Positions 16,467-24,340 of a stretch of DNA of 64,000 nt are shown piece after piece. Origin of the DNA: Nocardia sp. NBC_00403 (GTDB lineage: Bacteria; Actinomycetota; Actinomycetes; Mycobacteriales; Mycobacteriaceae). A program made the translations under genes and the position numbers. The notes beneath the pieces are model-generated. The model made no database searches, was not told the origin of the DNA, and was given only the letters and a program-made list of their open reading frames with translations. The stretch lies in the NCBI RefSeq assembly GCF_036046055.1, contig NZ_CP107939.1:3782001-3846000 (forward strand), written 5' to 3'. Numbering within the stretch: the stretch's first letter is position 1; each line of letters starts with the position of its first letter.

Positions 16467-17225
16467 TCAGGTCGGCGGGCGCAACGCCGCGAATTCGTCG
16501 GTGACGCGCAGGCCGGAGTCGGTGAAGCGGTACACCGCGGCGGGCCGACCACCCGCGCGGCCGGGGGCTGCGGTGGCACCGGTGGGAGTGATGACCTTGC
16601 GCCGGGTCAGGACTCGTTGCAGGTTCGTGGTGTCGACGTCGTATCCGAGTGCAGCGCAATAGATTTCGCGCAGGGTGGACATGGTGAAGCGGTCGGGAGC
16701 CAGGGCGAAGGCAATGTTGGTGTAGGAGAGTTTCGCAGCGAGTCGGGTGCGGGCGTGGTCGACGACCGTGCCGTGGTCGAAGGACATATCGGGCAGGGCC
16801 GAGACCGGGTGCCACGCGGTGTCGGAGGGCAGCTGTGGATCCGCGGTCAGCGGGACGAGGCCGAGGTAGGCCGAGGCGATGCGGCGCGGGTGGGGGACCC
16901 GGTCGGGCTTGCTGAAGACCGACAGCTGCTCCAGGTGGGTCAGCTCGCGCACGTCGACCTTTTCGGCGAGTTGGCGCCTGGCCGAGTCGTCGAGGTCTTC
17001 ATCGTCGCGCAGTCGGCCGCCCGGTAGCGACCAGGTGCCCTTCTGCGGGTCGAGTGCGCGCTGCCACAGCAGCACGGCGAGTTCGGTTCGCTGGTCGGGT
17101 GGGCAGCGTCGGATGACCTCGCCGGAGCGCTCTGCGGGGCCGGGACCTGCGGTGATATCGGAGGGGAAGCGCCGGACCTGGAACACCGCGGTGAGCGATT
17201 CGTGGATGGTGTTACTATGGGGCAC
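16467..17225 (-). CDS. nrtR: NrtR-like Nudix-domain transcriptional regulator of NAD synthesis
   Basis: A 252-residue protein with an N-terminal Nudix-like domain and a C-terminal winged helix (FTMSTLREIYCAALG, then NLQRVLTRRKVITPTG). The Nudix box GRLRDDE...RQLAEKV lacks the canonical REUxEE acidic pair, having RQ and EK instead. That suits a ligand-sensing repressor rather than a hydrolase. It is divergent from nadABC, the classic NrtR setting. GTG 17225 is the start because TATAAT stands seven bases upstream with no ribosome site, a leaderless arrangement. A palindrome covers that promoter, implying autoregulation and control of nadA. Confidence 0.88.
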   Translation of the reverse strand: MPHSNTIHESLTAVFQVRRFPSDITAGPGPAERSGEVIRRCPPDQRTELAVLLWQRALDPQKGTWSLPGGRLRDDEDLDDSARRQLAEKVDVRELTHLEQLSVFSKPDRVPHPRRIASAYLGLVPLTADPQLPSDTAWHPVSALPDMSFDHGTVVDHARTRLAAKLSYTNIAFALAPDRFTMSTLREIYCAALGYDVDTTNLQRVLTRRKVITPTGATAAPGRAGGRPAAVYRFTDSGLRVTDEFAALRPPT

Positions 17226-17248
17226 GTTTTCGATTATAAGTCGAAAAC
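17226..17248. promoter_or_regulatory. NrtR operator candidate overlapping the nrtR -10 box
   Basis: Perfect 8-bp arms GTTTTCGA (17226-17233) and TCGAAAAC (17241-17248) are separated by seven bases. On the minus strand the centre includes TATAAT (17233-17238), seven bases before the nrtR GTG. A bound repressor would block this promoter and lie about 55 bp from the nadA start. Assignment to NrtR is by position. Confidence 0.65.
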
Positions 17249-17302
17249 CTGGTTTGGTGCGAATTCGGCGGTGTTGCCGAGCGCATGGAGGAAGGAGCCA
17301 CC

Positions 17303-18358
17303 ATGGCGACGATGGGAGCAGAGCTCGCAACCGCGCCTGGCACCACGCTGATGGAGCAGGTCACCGACGGGCCCTCGGGATTCACCGGCGTCGAGGGGAC
17401 GCCCGAGTGGGCGCAGGAGATCAAGCGATTGGCGCGCGAGCGCAACGCCACGATTCTCGCGCACAACTACCAGCTGCCCGAGATCCAGGACGTGGCCGAT
17501 CATGTCGGGGACTCGCTGGCGCTGTCTCGGATCGCGGCCGAGGCGCCCGAGGACACCATCGTCTTCTGTGGCGTGCATTTCATGGCGGAGACGGCCAAGA
17601 TCCTCAGCCCCGAGAAGACCGTGCTGATTCCGGACCAGCGGGCAGGCTGCTCGCTCGCCGATTCCATCACCGCGGACGAATTGCGCGCATGGAAGGACGA
17701 ATTCCCGAACGCCGTCGTCGTGTCGTATGTGAACACCACGGCCGCGGTGAAGGCACTCACCGACATCTGCTGCACGTCCTCGAACGCGGTGGACGTGGTC
17801 GCCTCGATCGACCCGGACCGCGAGGTGCTGTTCCTGCCGGACCAGTTCCTCGGCGCACACGTCAAGCGCGTCACCGGTCGCGAGAACATGCAGATCTGGG
17901 CGGGCGAATGCCACGTGCACGCGGGCATCAACGGCGAGGAGCTGCAGGAGCAGGCCCGCACCCACCCGGACGCCGAACTGTTCGTGCACCCCGAATGTGG
18001 TTGCGCCACTTCGGCGTTATATCTCGCGGGTGCAGGTTCGTTCCCGGCCGACCGGGTGCACATCCTGTCCACCGGCGGCATGATCGATGCCGCCAGGGCC
18101 GCCAAGTCGAGCCAGGTGCTCGTCGCCACCGAGGTCGGCATGTTGCACCAGCTGCGCAAGGCCGCCCCCGGCATCGACTTCCAGGCCGTCAACGACCGGG
18201 CGTCGTGCAAGTACATGAAGATGATCACCCCGGCCGCGCTGCTTCGGGCCTTGGTGGAGAACCGCGACGAGGTGCACGTCGATCTGGAAACCGCTGCGCT
18301 GGCGCGTAACTCGGTGCAACGCATGATCGAGATCGGCAACCCGGGCGGTGGGGAATGA
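17303..18358 (+). CDS. nadA: Quinolinate synthase A
   Basis: A 351-residue 4Fe-4S enzyme that condenses iminoaspartate with dihydroxyacetone phosphate to quinolinate. Family motifs: [20 protein letters not shown] near residue 45, [15 protein letters not shown] near 80, the cysteine regions [11 protein letters not shown] and [12 protein letters not shown], and [16 protein letters not shown] 17303 was chosen because GGAGGAAGGAG precedes it; ATG 17285 lies before that ribosome site. It is the first gene of nadABC under likely NrtR control. Its last 60 bases are echoed 92 bp downstream. Confidence 0.96.
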   Translation: MATMGAELATAPGTTLMEQVTDGPSGFTGVEGTPEWAQEIKRLARERNATILAHNYQLPEIQDVADHVGDSLALSRIAAEAPEDTIVFCGVHFMAETAKILSPEKTVLIPDQRAGCSLADSITADELRAWKDEFPNAVVVSYVNTTAAVKALTDICCTSSNAVDVVASIDPDREVLFLPDQFLGAHVKRVTGRENMQIWAGECHVHAGINGEELQEQARTHPDAELFVHPECGCATSALYLAGAGSFPADRVHILSTGGMIDAARAAKSSQVLVATEVGMLHQLRKAAPGIDFQAVNDRASCKYMKMITPAALLRALVENRDEVHVDLETAALARNSVQRMIEIGNPGGGE

Positions 18359-18435
18359 GTGCCGTCTGCGCGATGCTGGAAACGGCTGCGCTGCAATCTG
18401 ATCCGGTGCGTCGGCGGACCGAGATCGGTAACCGG
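18284..18435 (+). repeat. Partial tandem duplication of the nadA 3' end
   Basis: Bases 18284-18343 in nadA align without gaps to 18376-18435, an offset of 92 bp, with 43 of 60 positions identical by hand count. Both copies encode LETAAL...V.R..EIGN. The second copy is outside nadA and in the frame of the small ORF 18355-18471. Confidence 0.7.
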
Positions 18436-18471
18436 GCACACGTGCTCGTCCGGAGCGGCAGGAGCAAATGA
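18355..18471 (+). CDS. 38-codon ORF between nadA and nadB, made from duplicated nadA sequence
   Basis: ATG 18355 overlaps the nadA stop (ATGA) and the stop TGA (18469-18471) overlaps the nadB start (ATGA). It exactly fills the gap and could couple translation of the two genes. Most of its product resembles the nadA C-terminus. Whether the peptide itself matters is unknown; it may be only a duplication scar kept open as a translational bridge. Confidence 0.4.
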   Translation: MSAVCAMLETAALQSDPVRRRTEIGNRAHVLVRSGRSK

Positions 18472-20324
18472 CGATCGCGCCGCCCCGGATCGACTGGGAG
18501 GCCGACGCCGACCTGATCGTGATCGGCGGCGGTGTCGCCGGTCTGACCGCGGCGCGTACCGCGTCGCTGCGTGGCCTCAGGGTGCTCATCCTCAGCAAGG
18601 GCGGAGCGACCGACACCTCTACCCAGTACGCCCAGGGCGGGATCGCTGTCGTCGCGCCGCACGGGGATTCGGTGCAGTCGCATGTGGACGACACCGTCGA
18701 GGCCGGTGCCGGGCTTTGTGATGTCGATGCGGTGCGGTCGATCGTCGAAGGCGGTCAAGACGCGATCGCCGCGCTGACGGACCTGGGTGCGGTATTCGAT
18801 CTCGGTCGCGACGGCCAGATTTCGCGCACCCGTGAGGGTGGGCACAGCACTCGACGGATCATCCACGCCGGCGGCGACGCCACCGGCGCTGAGGTGCAGC
18901 GCGCACTGAACGCGGCCGGCCTTCCGGTCCTCTTCGGCACCGCGGCACTGGAGATCGTCACCGGTCCCGGCGGTGTGCAGGGCGTGATCGCGGTGTCCGA
19001 GCGCGGATTCGGGGTCGTGCACGCACCGGCGGTGCTGCTGGCCACCGGTGGGCTCGGCCAGCTGTACGCCCTCAGTACCAACCCGCCCGGGGCGACCGCG
19101 GACGGTATTGCGCTGGCACTGTGGGCCGGAGCGACCGTGGCCGATCTCGAATTCGTCCAGTTCCACCCGACGGTGCTGTACACACCGGGCGGGACCGGTC
19201 GCAGGCCGCTGATCAGCGAGGCCGTCCGCGGCGAGGGCGCGACACTGGTGGATTCCGAAGGCAATTCGGTGACCGCTGGGGTGCACCCCCGTGGTGATCT
19301 GGCACCGCGAGACGTGGTGTCGCGGGCCATCGCGGCGCGGATGCGGGCACTCGGCGCCGACCATGTGTATCTCGATGCCAGGTCCATCGACGGCTTCCCG
19401 CAACGGTTTCCGACGATCACCGCCTCCTGCCTGGCCGCAGGCATCGATCCCCGCACCGACCTCATCCCGGTCGCTCCTGCCGCGCACTACCAATGCGGCG
19501 GGGTGGTCACCGACACACACGGTCGCACCGCCGTCCCCGGCTTGTACGCGGCGGGTGAGGTAGCGCGAACCGGCCTGCACGGCGCGAATCGGCTGGCCTC
19601 CAACAGCCTGCTCGAGGGGCTCGTCGTGGGCGAACGCGCCGGGGCGGCCGCGGCAGAACGCCTCGGCGAGGAAGTGCCCATCACCGAAATCCCGCTCCGC
19701 GCCGTACCTCGTGTCGATCGAATGCTGGTGCAACAGTTGATGACCGCCCACGGCTCCGTCGTCCGCGACGCCGCCGGTCTATCCGATGCGACACGCAGGC
19801 TGGAGCACGCGGTGCTGCATCGCGTGACGCGGACGGGTCACGGTTCCGCCGGTTCGACGGTGCGTGACAGCAGTGCGACCCCGAGCGGTGCGGCGGCGAT
19901 CGATCCGTCGATGGACGATGCCGCGGCGATACCCGCCGATCGGGCGGTGCAAGACGGTCGTGGGGTGCGCAATGGCGTGGCGGTGCACGATAGCGCGGCC
20001 GAGCACAAAGACGCGTCCGCACCGAACGGCGTCGTGCCGCTACCCGGCCCGGCGCACGGCTCGCCGAGCAGCATTGCGGCGCAACGCATCGCCGAGTTCG
20101 AGGACGCCGCGCTCACCTTGACCGCCCGAGTGCTGCTGCTGGCCGCCGCGGCCCGCACCGAGAGCCGCGGTTGCCACACCCGCTCCGACCATCAGGAGCC
20201 GACCGAACGCCAGCAACACAGCGTCGCATTCCGCCTTGGCTCCGAGGGCCAACCGGTCCCGGCCCCCGACGGATTCGCCGTCGCCGACCCCTGGCCCCGA
20301 GACTCTCTCCCGAGCGCATCGTGA
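18468..20324 (+). CDS. nadB: L-aspartate oxidase, with an unusual insertion
   Basis: An FAD enzyme that oxidises aspartate to iminoaspartate for NadA. It is 618 residues, about 90 longer than usual. The dinucleotide motif VIGGGVAGLTAA is at residues 18-29. Catalytic-domain motifs TGGLGQLYALSTNPPGAT, EFVQFHPT, ISEAVRGEG and GLYAAGEVARTGLHGANRLA are intact, and the end has TESRGCHTRSDH. The extra length is a low-complexity, Ala/Asp/Val-rich stretch at about residues 455-530 within the C-terminal helical region, away from the flavin site. The start follows an AGGAG ribosome site. Confidence 0.93.
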   Translation: MTIAPPRIDWEADADLIVIGGGVAGLTAARTASLRGLRVLILSKGGATDTSTQYAQGGIAVVAPHGDSVQSHVDDTVEAGAGLCDVDAVRSIVEGGQDAIAALTDLGAVFDLGRDGQISRTREGGHSTRRIIHAGGDATGAEVQRALNAAGLPVLFGTAALEIVTGPGGVQGVIAVSERGFGVVHAPAVLLATGGLGQLYALSTNPPGATADGIALALWAGATVADLEFVQFHPTVLYTPGGTGRRPLISEAVRGEGATLVDSEGNSVTAGVHPRGDLAPRDVVSRAIAARMRALGADHVYLDARSIDGFPQRFPTITASCLAAGIDPRTDLIPVAPAAHYQCGGVVTDTHGRTAVPGLYAAGEVARTGLHGANRLASNSLLEGLVVGERAGAAAAERLGEEVPITEIPLRAVPRVDRMLVQQLMTAHGSVVRDAAGLSDATRRLEHAVLHRVTRTGHGSAGSTVRDSSATPSGAAAIDPSMDDAAAIPADRAVQDGRGVRNGVAVHDSAAEHKDASAPNGVVPLPGPAHGSPSSIAAQRIAEFEDAALTLTARVLLLAAAARTESRGCHTRSDHQEPTERQQHSVAFRLGSEGQPVPAPDGFAVADPWPRDSLPSAS

Positions 20325-20452
20325 CCGCCGGGGTGATCGGTGGCGCATGGTTGCGGCACAACGCGGGAAGCGCCCGCGATGGTGTGCCACTCACCTCGGC
20401 GTGGGGCCTCGAATACTGCCCGCTGCGGGCGTGGAGAGTAGGAGTGCAGTGA
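20321..20452 (+). CDS. Possible 43-codon ORF between nadB and nadC
   Basis: GTG 20321 overlaps the nadB stop (GTGA), and the TGA ends at 20452, the first base of the nadC ATG. Wobble bases are mostly G or C, but the product resembles nothing known and no separate ribosome site is needed or seen. It may be simple spacer sequence. Confidence 0.25.
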   Translation: MTAGVIGGAWLRHNAGSARDGVPLTSAWGLEYCPLRAWRVGVQ

Positions 20453-21312
20453 TGAGTTCGGATAGTGGGCTCGAGCGGGGCGAGGTGCTCGCGCTTATTC
20501 GTACGGCGTTGAACGAGGATCTGCGGTACGGGCCCGACATCACTACTGCGGCAACCGTTCCCGCGGATGCGGTGGTGAAGGCGTCGGTGGTATCGCGGCA
20601 GCCGGGGACGGTCGCCGGGCTCGATGTCGGGTTGCTCGTCCTCGACGAGGTGATCGGGGCAGGGAACTACGAGGTCACCGACCGGGTGGCCGATGGCACC
20701 CGGGTGACGCCGGGGCAATCGGTGCTCGGACTGGTTGCACCGACGCGTGGCCTGCTCACCGCCGAACGCACCATGCTGAATCTGGTCTGCCACCTGTCGG
20801 GCATCGCGACGGCCACCGCCGCGTGGGTCGACGAGGTCGCCGGCACGAAATGCCGGATCCGCGACAGCCGAAAGACATTGCCCGGCCTGCGCGCCCTGCA
20901 AAAGTACGCGGTGCGGGTAGGCGGGGGAGTGAACCACCGAATGGGTCTCGGCGACGCCGCGCTGATCAAGGACAACCACGTGGTCGCTGCCGGTTCGGTG
21001 GTCGAAGCGCTGCGCGCGGTCCGCGCCATGGCCCCCGACATCGCCTGCGAAGTCGAGGTCGACAGCCTCGAACAACTGAACGCGGTCCTGGCCGAAAACG
21101 TGGAACTGGTCCTGCTGGACAACTTCCCGCTCTGGCAGACCCAGGCCGCTGTCCAGCGCCGCGATGCCGAGGCCCCGCAGACCCGACTCGAATCCTCCGG
21201 CGGTCTGACTCTCGACGACGCCGCCGACTACGCCCGCACCGGCGTCGACTACCTCGCGGTGGGCGCACTCACCCACTCGGTGCGAGTGCTCGACCTCGGC
21301 TTGGACATGTAG
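20452..21312 (+). CDS. nadC: Quinolinate phosphoribosyltransferase (decarboxylating)
   Basis: A 286-residue enzyme that makes nicotinate mononucleotide from quinolinate and PRPP. Motifs include ERTMLNLVCHLSGIAT, the active-site run RDSRKTLPGLRALQKYAV followed by GGGVNHRMGL near residues 137-165, IKDNHV, EVEVDSLEQL, and the C-terminal ESSGGL...GVDYLAVGALTHS. ATG 20452 follows AGGAG; the long upstream frame is not used. Third gene of the NAD operon. Confidence 0.96.
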   Translation: MSSDSGLERGEVLALIRTALNEDLRYGPDITTAATVPADAVVKASVVSRQPGTVAGLDVGLLVLDEVIGAGNYEVTDRVADGTRVTPGQSVLGLVAPTRGLLTAERTMLNLVCHLSGIATATAAWVDEVAGTKCRIRDSRKTLPGLRALQKYAVRVGGGVNHRMGLGDAALIKDNHVVAAGSVVEALRAVRAMAPDIACEVEVDSLEQLNAVLAENVELVLLDNFPLWQTQAAVQRRDAEAPQTRLESSGGLTLDDAADYARTGVDYLAVGALTHSVRVLDLGLDM

Positions 21313-21375
21313 GCGCATCGTCTGTGGCCGAGCCGCTCGATTTCGGCTCGCATCACATCGCCGATGCGCGTCCGC

Positions 21376-22554
21376 TCAAGCCGTGAGTTCACGCTCGAGC
21401 GGGGTGCGGAAGCGGGGGATGGCGCGGACCTCGCCGAACCAGCCGGTGGTGCGGGCGACTTCGGCGTCGATCATGGCCGCGGCGTCGGAGCCGACGTCTT
21501 CCAGCAGGCGGTAGGCGATCTCGCCGTCCTTGCGCTGCGCCCAGCCACCGACGATGCGGCCGTCGCACCAGATGGTGGGTCCGATATTGCCATTGCGGTC
21601 GAACAGGACCGGTGCGTGCGGGCCCAGATACCAGTCGCGGGATTGCCAGCCCATCGGGGTGGGGTCGAGGGCGGGCAGCAGCGAGACCCAGGGGTCGGGG
21701 GCGGGGACGGACTCCAGGTCGTCGGCGAGCAGGATGCCGGTGACGCCGTCCAGGTCGACCTCGACGGTATCGAGGAGGGCGAGAGCCTTGCGGACATCGC
21801 CGAGGGACCAGCCGGTCCACCATTTGATATCTGCAATGGGGGCGGGGCCGAAGGCCGACAACCATTTTCGGACCAGTTCGGCGCGGGCGTGGTCTGCAGG
21901 CATCGTCGCGACACCGTCGGGCAGCCACGATTCCACCGGCGCCCAGCTGTATTGGCTGCTCGTCCAGCTGCCGTTCGGGCGACCGCGCACGATGCGGCCT
22001 TCGACACCGAGGATCACGAGCACCCAGGTGGTGATGCTGGTCGGCTTCGAATATGCCTTCCCAGGTGCCGGATCCACCTGCGTGCGCAGGCGGGGCACGT
22101 CCTTGCTCAGCTGGGCGCCGGTGGCCGCGCCGCGAGCAAGTAGCGCCTTGTGGGTCTCGTCTTCGACATCGGCGAGCCATTCGCGGACATTGCCGTCGAC
22201 CACACCGGCTACCTCGAGGAACTTGCCATAAGTGCGGCGCTGCTTCTCGGCCAGCGCGTCCGCGCACGAAGCTTGCAGCACCGGCAACAGCTCCACCGGC
22301 GCGACGAACATGGTGCGTCGCATCGCGAGCAGCCGTAGCAGGGTGCGGTCGTCGTACAGTGCCTGCTCGACGTGTGCCGGAGTGGCGGTGTGGCTGCGCG
22401 CGCCGACCGACAGGAACACCGTCGCCGGATCGGTCGCGTGCAGCACGACGAGCGACCGTGCGATATCGGTGACCTCATCGGTGCGGGCGGCAGTGGCCAG
22501 CCGGTGTCGTACCGCGAGTCGGGCTCGCCGCTGTGCCGCATCAATCGAACGCAT
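21376..22554 (-). CDS. Winged-helix DNA-binding domain protein (HTH_42/AlkZ-like family)
   Basis: A 392-residue protein matching the large actinobacterial winged-helix family PF06224 (RSLVVLHATDPATVFLSVGAR near residue 35, DRTLLRLLAMRRTMFVAP near 70, and a late FDRNGNIGPTIWCDGRIVGGW). Family members include DNA glycosylases that unhook cross-links (AlkZ, YcaQ), but catalytic QxQ or QxD motifs typical of those enzymes were not identified here. It is convergent with nadC. It probably acts on DNA; the exact role is unknown. Confidence 0.75.
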   Translation of the reverse strand: MRSIDAAQRRARLAVRHRLATAARTDEVTDIARSLVVLHATDPATVFLSVGARSHTATPAHVEQALYDDRTLLRLLAMRRTMFVAPVELLPVLQASCADALAEKQRRTYGKFLEVAGVVDGNVREWLADVEDETHKALLARGAATGAQLSKDVPRLRTQVDPAPGKAYSKPTSITTWVLVILGVEGRIVRGRPNGSWTSSQYSWAPVESWLPDGVATMPADHARAELVRKWLSAFGPAPIADIKWWTGWSLGDVRKALALLDTVEVDLDGVTGILLADDLESVPAPDPWVSLLPALDPTPMGWQSRDWYLGPHAPVLFDRNGNIGPTIWCDGRIVGGWAQRKDGEIAYRLLEDVGSDAAAMIDAEVARTTGWFGEVRAIPRFRTPLERELTA

Positions 22555-22650
22555 AGGCGAATCTTAACCGCCGGGCATGCCGTGGCCGATCCGGCGATGA
22601 CGTCGGGCTGTTGCCGTGCCTTGTCGAGGATTGCCGGGTCTCGCCTGCGC

Positions 22651-23001
22651 TCAGTCCGCCGGTCGCCAGGCGCGCACGAGGTCCAGTAGGCCGGGGAAGC
22701 GCGCGTCGAGGTCCTCGATGCGCACGCGGCTGCGCCGTTCGAGCCCGTACTGCTGCTGGCGCGTGACGCCCGCATCGCGCAGCACGCGAAAGTGATGGGT
22801 GAGTGTCGATTTCGGTCGATCGATGCCGAACCAGCCGCAGGAGCGATCGGTGTCGGGCGATTCCAGCAGCAGCTTCTGCACGATGTGTAGTCGCAGCGGG
22901 TCGCTGAGGACTCCAAGCACGTCTTCGAGGCGGAGATCGGCGCGGGCGGGCTCGGGCAGCGGCGCGACGGTGGTGTCTGGTGCGCGGGTGGCCGATGGCA
23001 T
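22651..23001 (-). CDS. ArsR-family transcriptional regulator
   Basis: A 116-residue winged-helix repressor: VLGVLSDPLRLHIVQKLL, then the recognition region PKSTLTHHFRVLRDAGV. Metal-binding cysteines of the ArsR/SmtB type are not evident; a single SCGW cysteine lies before the recognition helix. It is divergent from an MFS exporter across a palindrome-rich region, so it most likely represses that pump in the absence of its ligand. Confidence 0.85.
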   Translation of the reverse strand: MPSATRAPDTTVAPLPEPARADLRLEDVLGVLSDPLRLHIVQKLLLESPDTDRSCGWFGIDRPKSTLTHHFRVLRDAGVTRQQQYGLERRSRVRIEDLDARFPGLLDLVRAWRPAD

Positions 23002-23028
23002 CGGGTCTCCTCGGTTCGTGGACGCCTT

Positions 23029-23094
23029 GTACGAGTTCTATCGTACTTGGTGCTAAGTTCGACTATTGTCGTACCAGTACGAGAAGAGTCGAAC
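23029..23094. promoter_or_regulatory. Operator cluster between arsR and the MFS gene
   Basis: Three inverted repeats: GTACGA/TCGTAC (23029-23034 and 23041-23046), the 14-bp palindrome TCGTACCAGTACGA (23069-23082), and, enclosing it, GTTCGACT/AGTCGAAC (23057-23064 and 23087-23094). Repeated TCGTAC and GTCGA words suggest cooperative binding of the divergent ArsR protein. Confidence 0.6.
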
Positions 23095-23105
23095 TAGGAG
23101 ATCGC

Positions 23106-24320
23106 ATGACGGCAGTCGTGACTCGGCCACACGAGGCGGCCGGAAAAGACCGGGCACACCGCGCCATGATCTGGTTGGCGGCCTGGCCGGTGTTCGCGGT
23201 ATTCATCCTGTCGAACGCGCCGACCCCGCTGTATGTCGTCTGGCAGCGCTCACTCGGCTTCTCCTCGGGCACCTTGACCGCGATCTTCGCTTGCTACATC
23301 GTCGGTCTGCTCGGCGCACTGCTGGTGGCCGGTGTGGTGTCCGATCGCCTCGGCCGCAAGCCGGTGCTGCTGCCAGCACTCGCGCTCGCGATGCTCGCGT
23401 GCGTGCTCTTCGCCACGGCGACTTCGGTATTCATGCTCGCGCTCGCCCGGCTGCTGACCGGGATCGGGGTGGGTGCCGCCGTCTCCGCCGGGATGGCGGC
23501 CGTCACCGATGTCGGCGGTCCGGAGCGCAAACGTCTTGCCGCACTGGCGGCGTCGGCGGCGATGGTTCTCGGCGCCGGGTTCGGCCCGTTGCTGGCCGGG
23601 GTGTTTTCGGAGACCTTGCCCGGCCCGACCGTCACCATTTTCGCCGTCGAGTTCGCGTTGCTGGTCTCGGCATCGGTCGTGGTCGCACGCTTGCGGTTGT
23701 CGAAGGGCGCGGGCGGGCACGGGGCGTGGATCCGGATTCCCGCGGTGGCGCCGGGCGGACGGACAGCGGTATTGCTCGGGATCGCTGTCTTCGCGCCCGG
23801 GATCACCGCGACGTCCTTCGTGCTGTCACTGGGCCCGTCGCTGCTGTCGAACCTGCTCGGGGCCACCAACCGGGTTGTCGCGGGCGGGCTGGCCTTCGTC
23901 ATGTTCCTCGGCGCGACCGGCATCCAGTTCGCCGTGCGGCGCTTGCCGATTCGCACCATCATGGTCGGCAGTGCCGTCGCTACCACGGCGAGCATGATCG
24001 CGCTCACGGTGTCGGTGTCCACCGTGTCCATCGTGTCGTTCGGCATGGCCGCCGTGCTGGCCGGTCTCGGGCAGGGGATGGGGCAATTCGCCGGACTGAC
24101 GGCGATCAGTGCCGCCGTGCCCGCCGCGCGGCTGGCCGAGGCGAACGCCGCCCAGAATGTCGGCGGCTATGTGCCTGCGGCGGTGCTGCCGCTCGCGGCG
24201 GGGTTCCTCAGCGACGCAATCGATTTGACCAGTGCCACTGCAGCCTTCGCGATGGTCGTGCTCACTGCCGCCGTCGTGGGTGGAATTCTTGTCTGTGTTC
24301 GCGCCGTCGGACACCGATAG
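23106..24320 (+). CDS. MFS transporter, 12-helix type
   Basis: A 404-residue membrane protein with the motif A sequence GVVSDRLGRKPVLL after helix 2, RLLTGIGVGAAVSAGMAAVTD, and about 12 hydrophobic segments. It is probably an exporter. ATG 23106 follows AGGAGATC. Upstream in-frame codons overlap the divergent arsR gene and are unlikely to be used. The adjacent arsR and shared operators suggest inducible efflux. Confidence 0.88.
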   Translation: MTAVVTRPHEAAGKDRAHRAMIWLAAWPVFAVFILSNAPTPLYVVWQRSLGFSSGTLTAIFACYIVGLLGALLVAGVVSDRLGRKPVLLPALALAMLACVLFATATSVFMLALARLLTGIGVGAAVSAGMAAVTDVGGPERKRLAALAASAAMVLGAGFGPLLAGVFSETLPGPTVTIFAVEFALLVSASVVVARLRLSKGAGGHGAWIRIPAVAPGGRTAVLLGIAVFAPGITATSFVLSLGPSLLSNLLGATNRVVAGGLAFVMFLGATGIQFAVRRLPIRTIMVGSAVATTASMIALTVSVSTVSIVSFGMAAVLAGLGQGMGQFAGLTAISAAVPAARLAEANAAQNVGGYVPAAVLPLAAGFLSDAIDLTSATAAFAMVVLTAAVVGGILVCVRAVGHR

Positions 24321-24340
24321 CGGCATGGCATCATGCGAGG

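Noticed and set aside
16332..17027. Plus-strand frames opposite nrtR
   Set aside because: The minus strand carries the NrtR domains; the plus frames are shadows.
18359..18721. A 120-codon plus-strand frame starting just after nadA
   Set aside because: It runs out of frame through the nadB N-terminus, where the FAD motif fixes the true frame.
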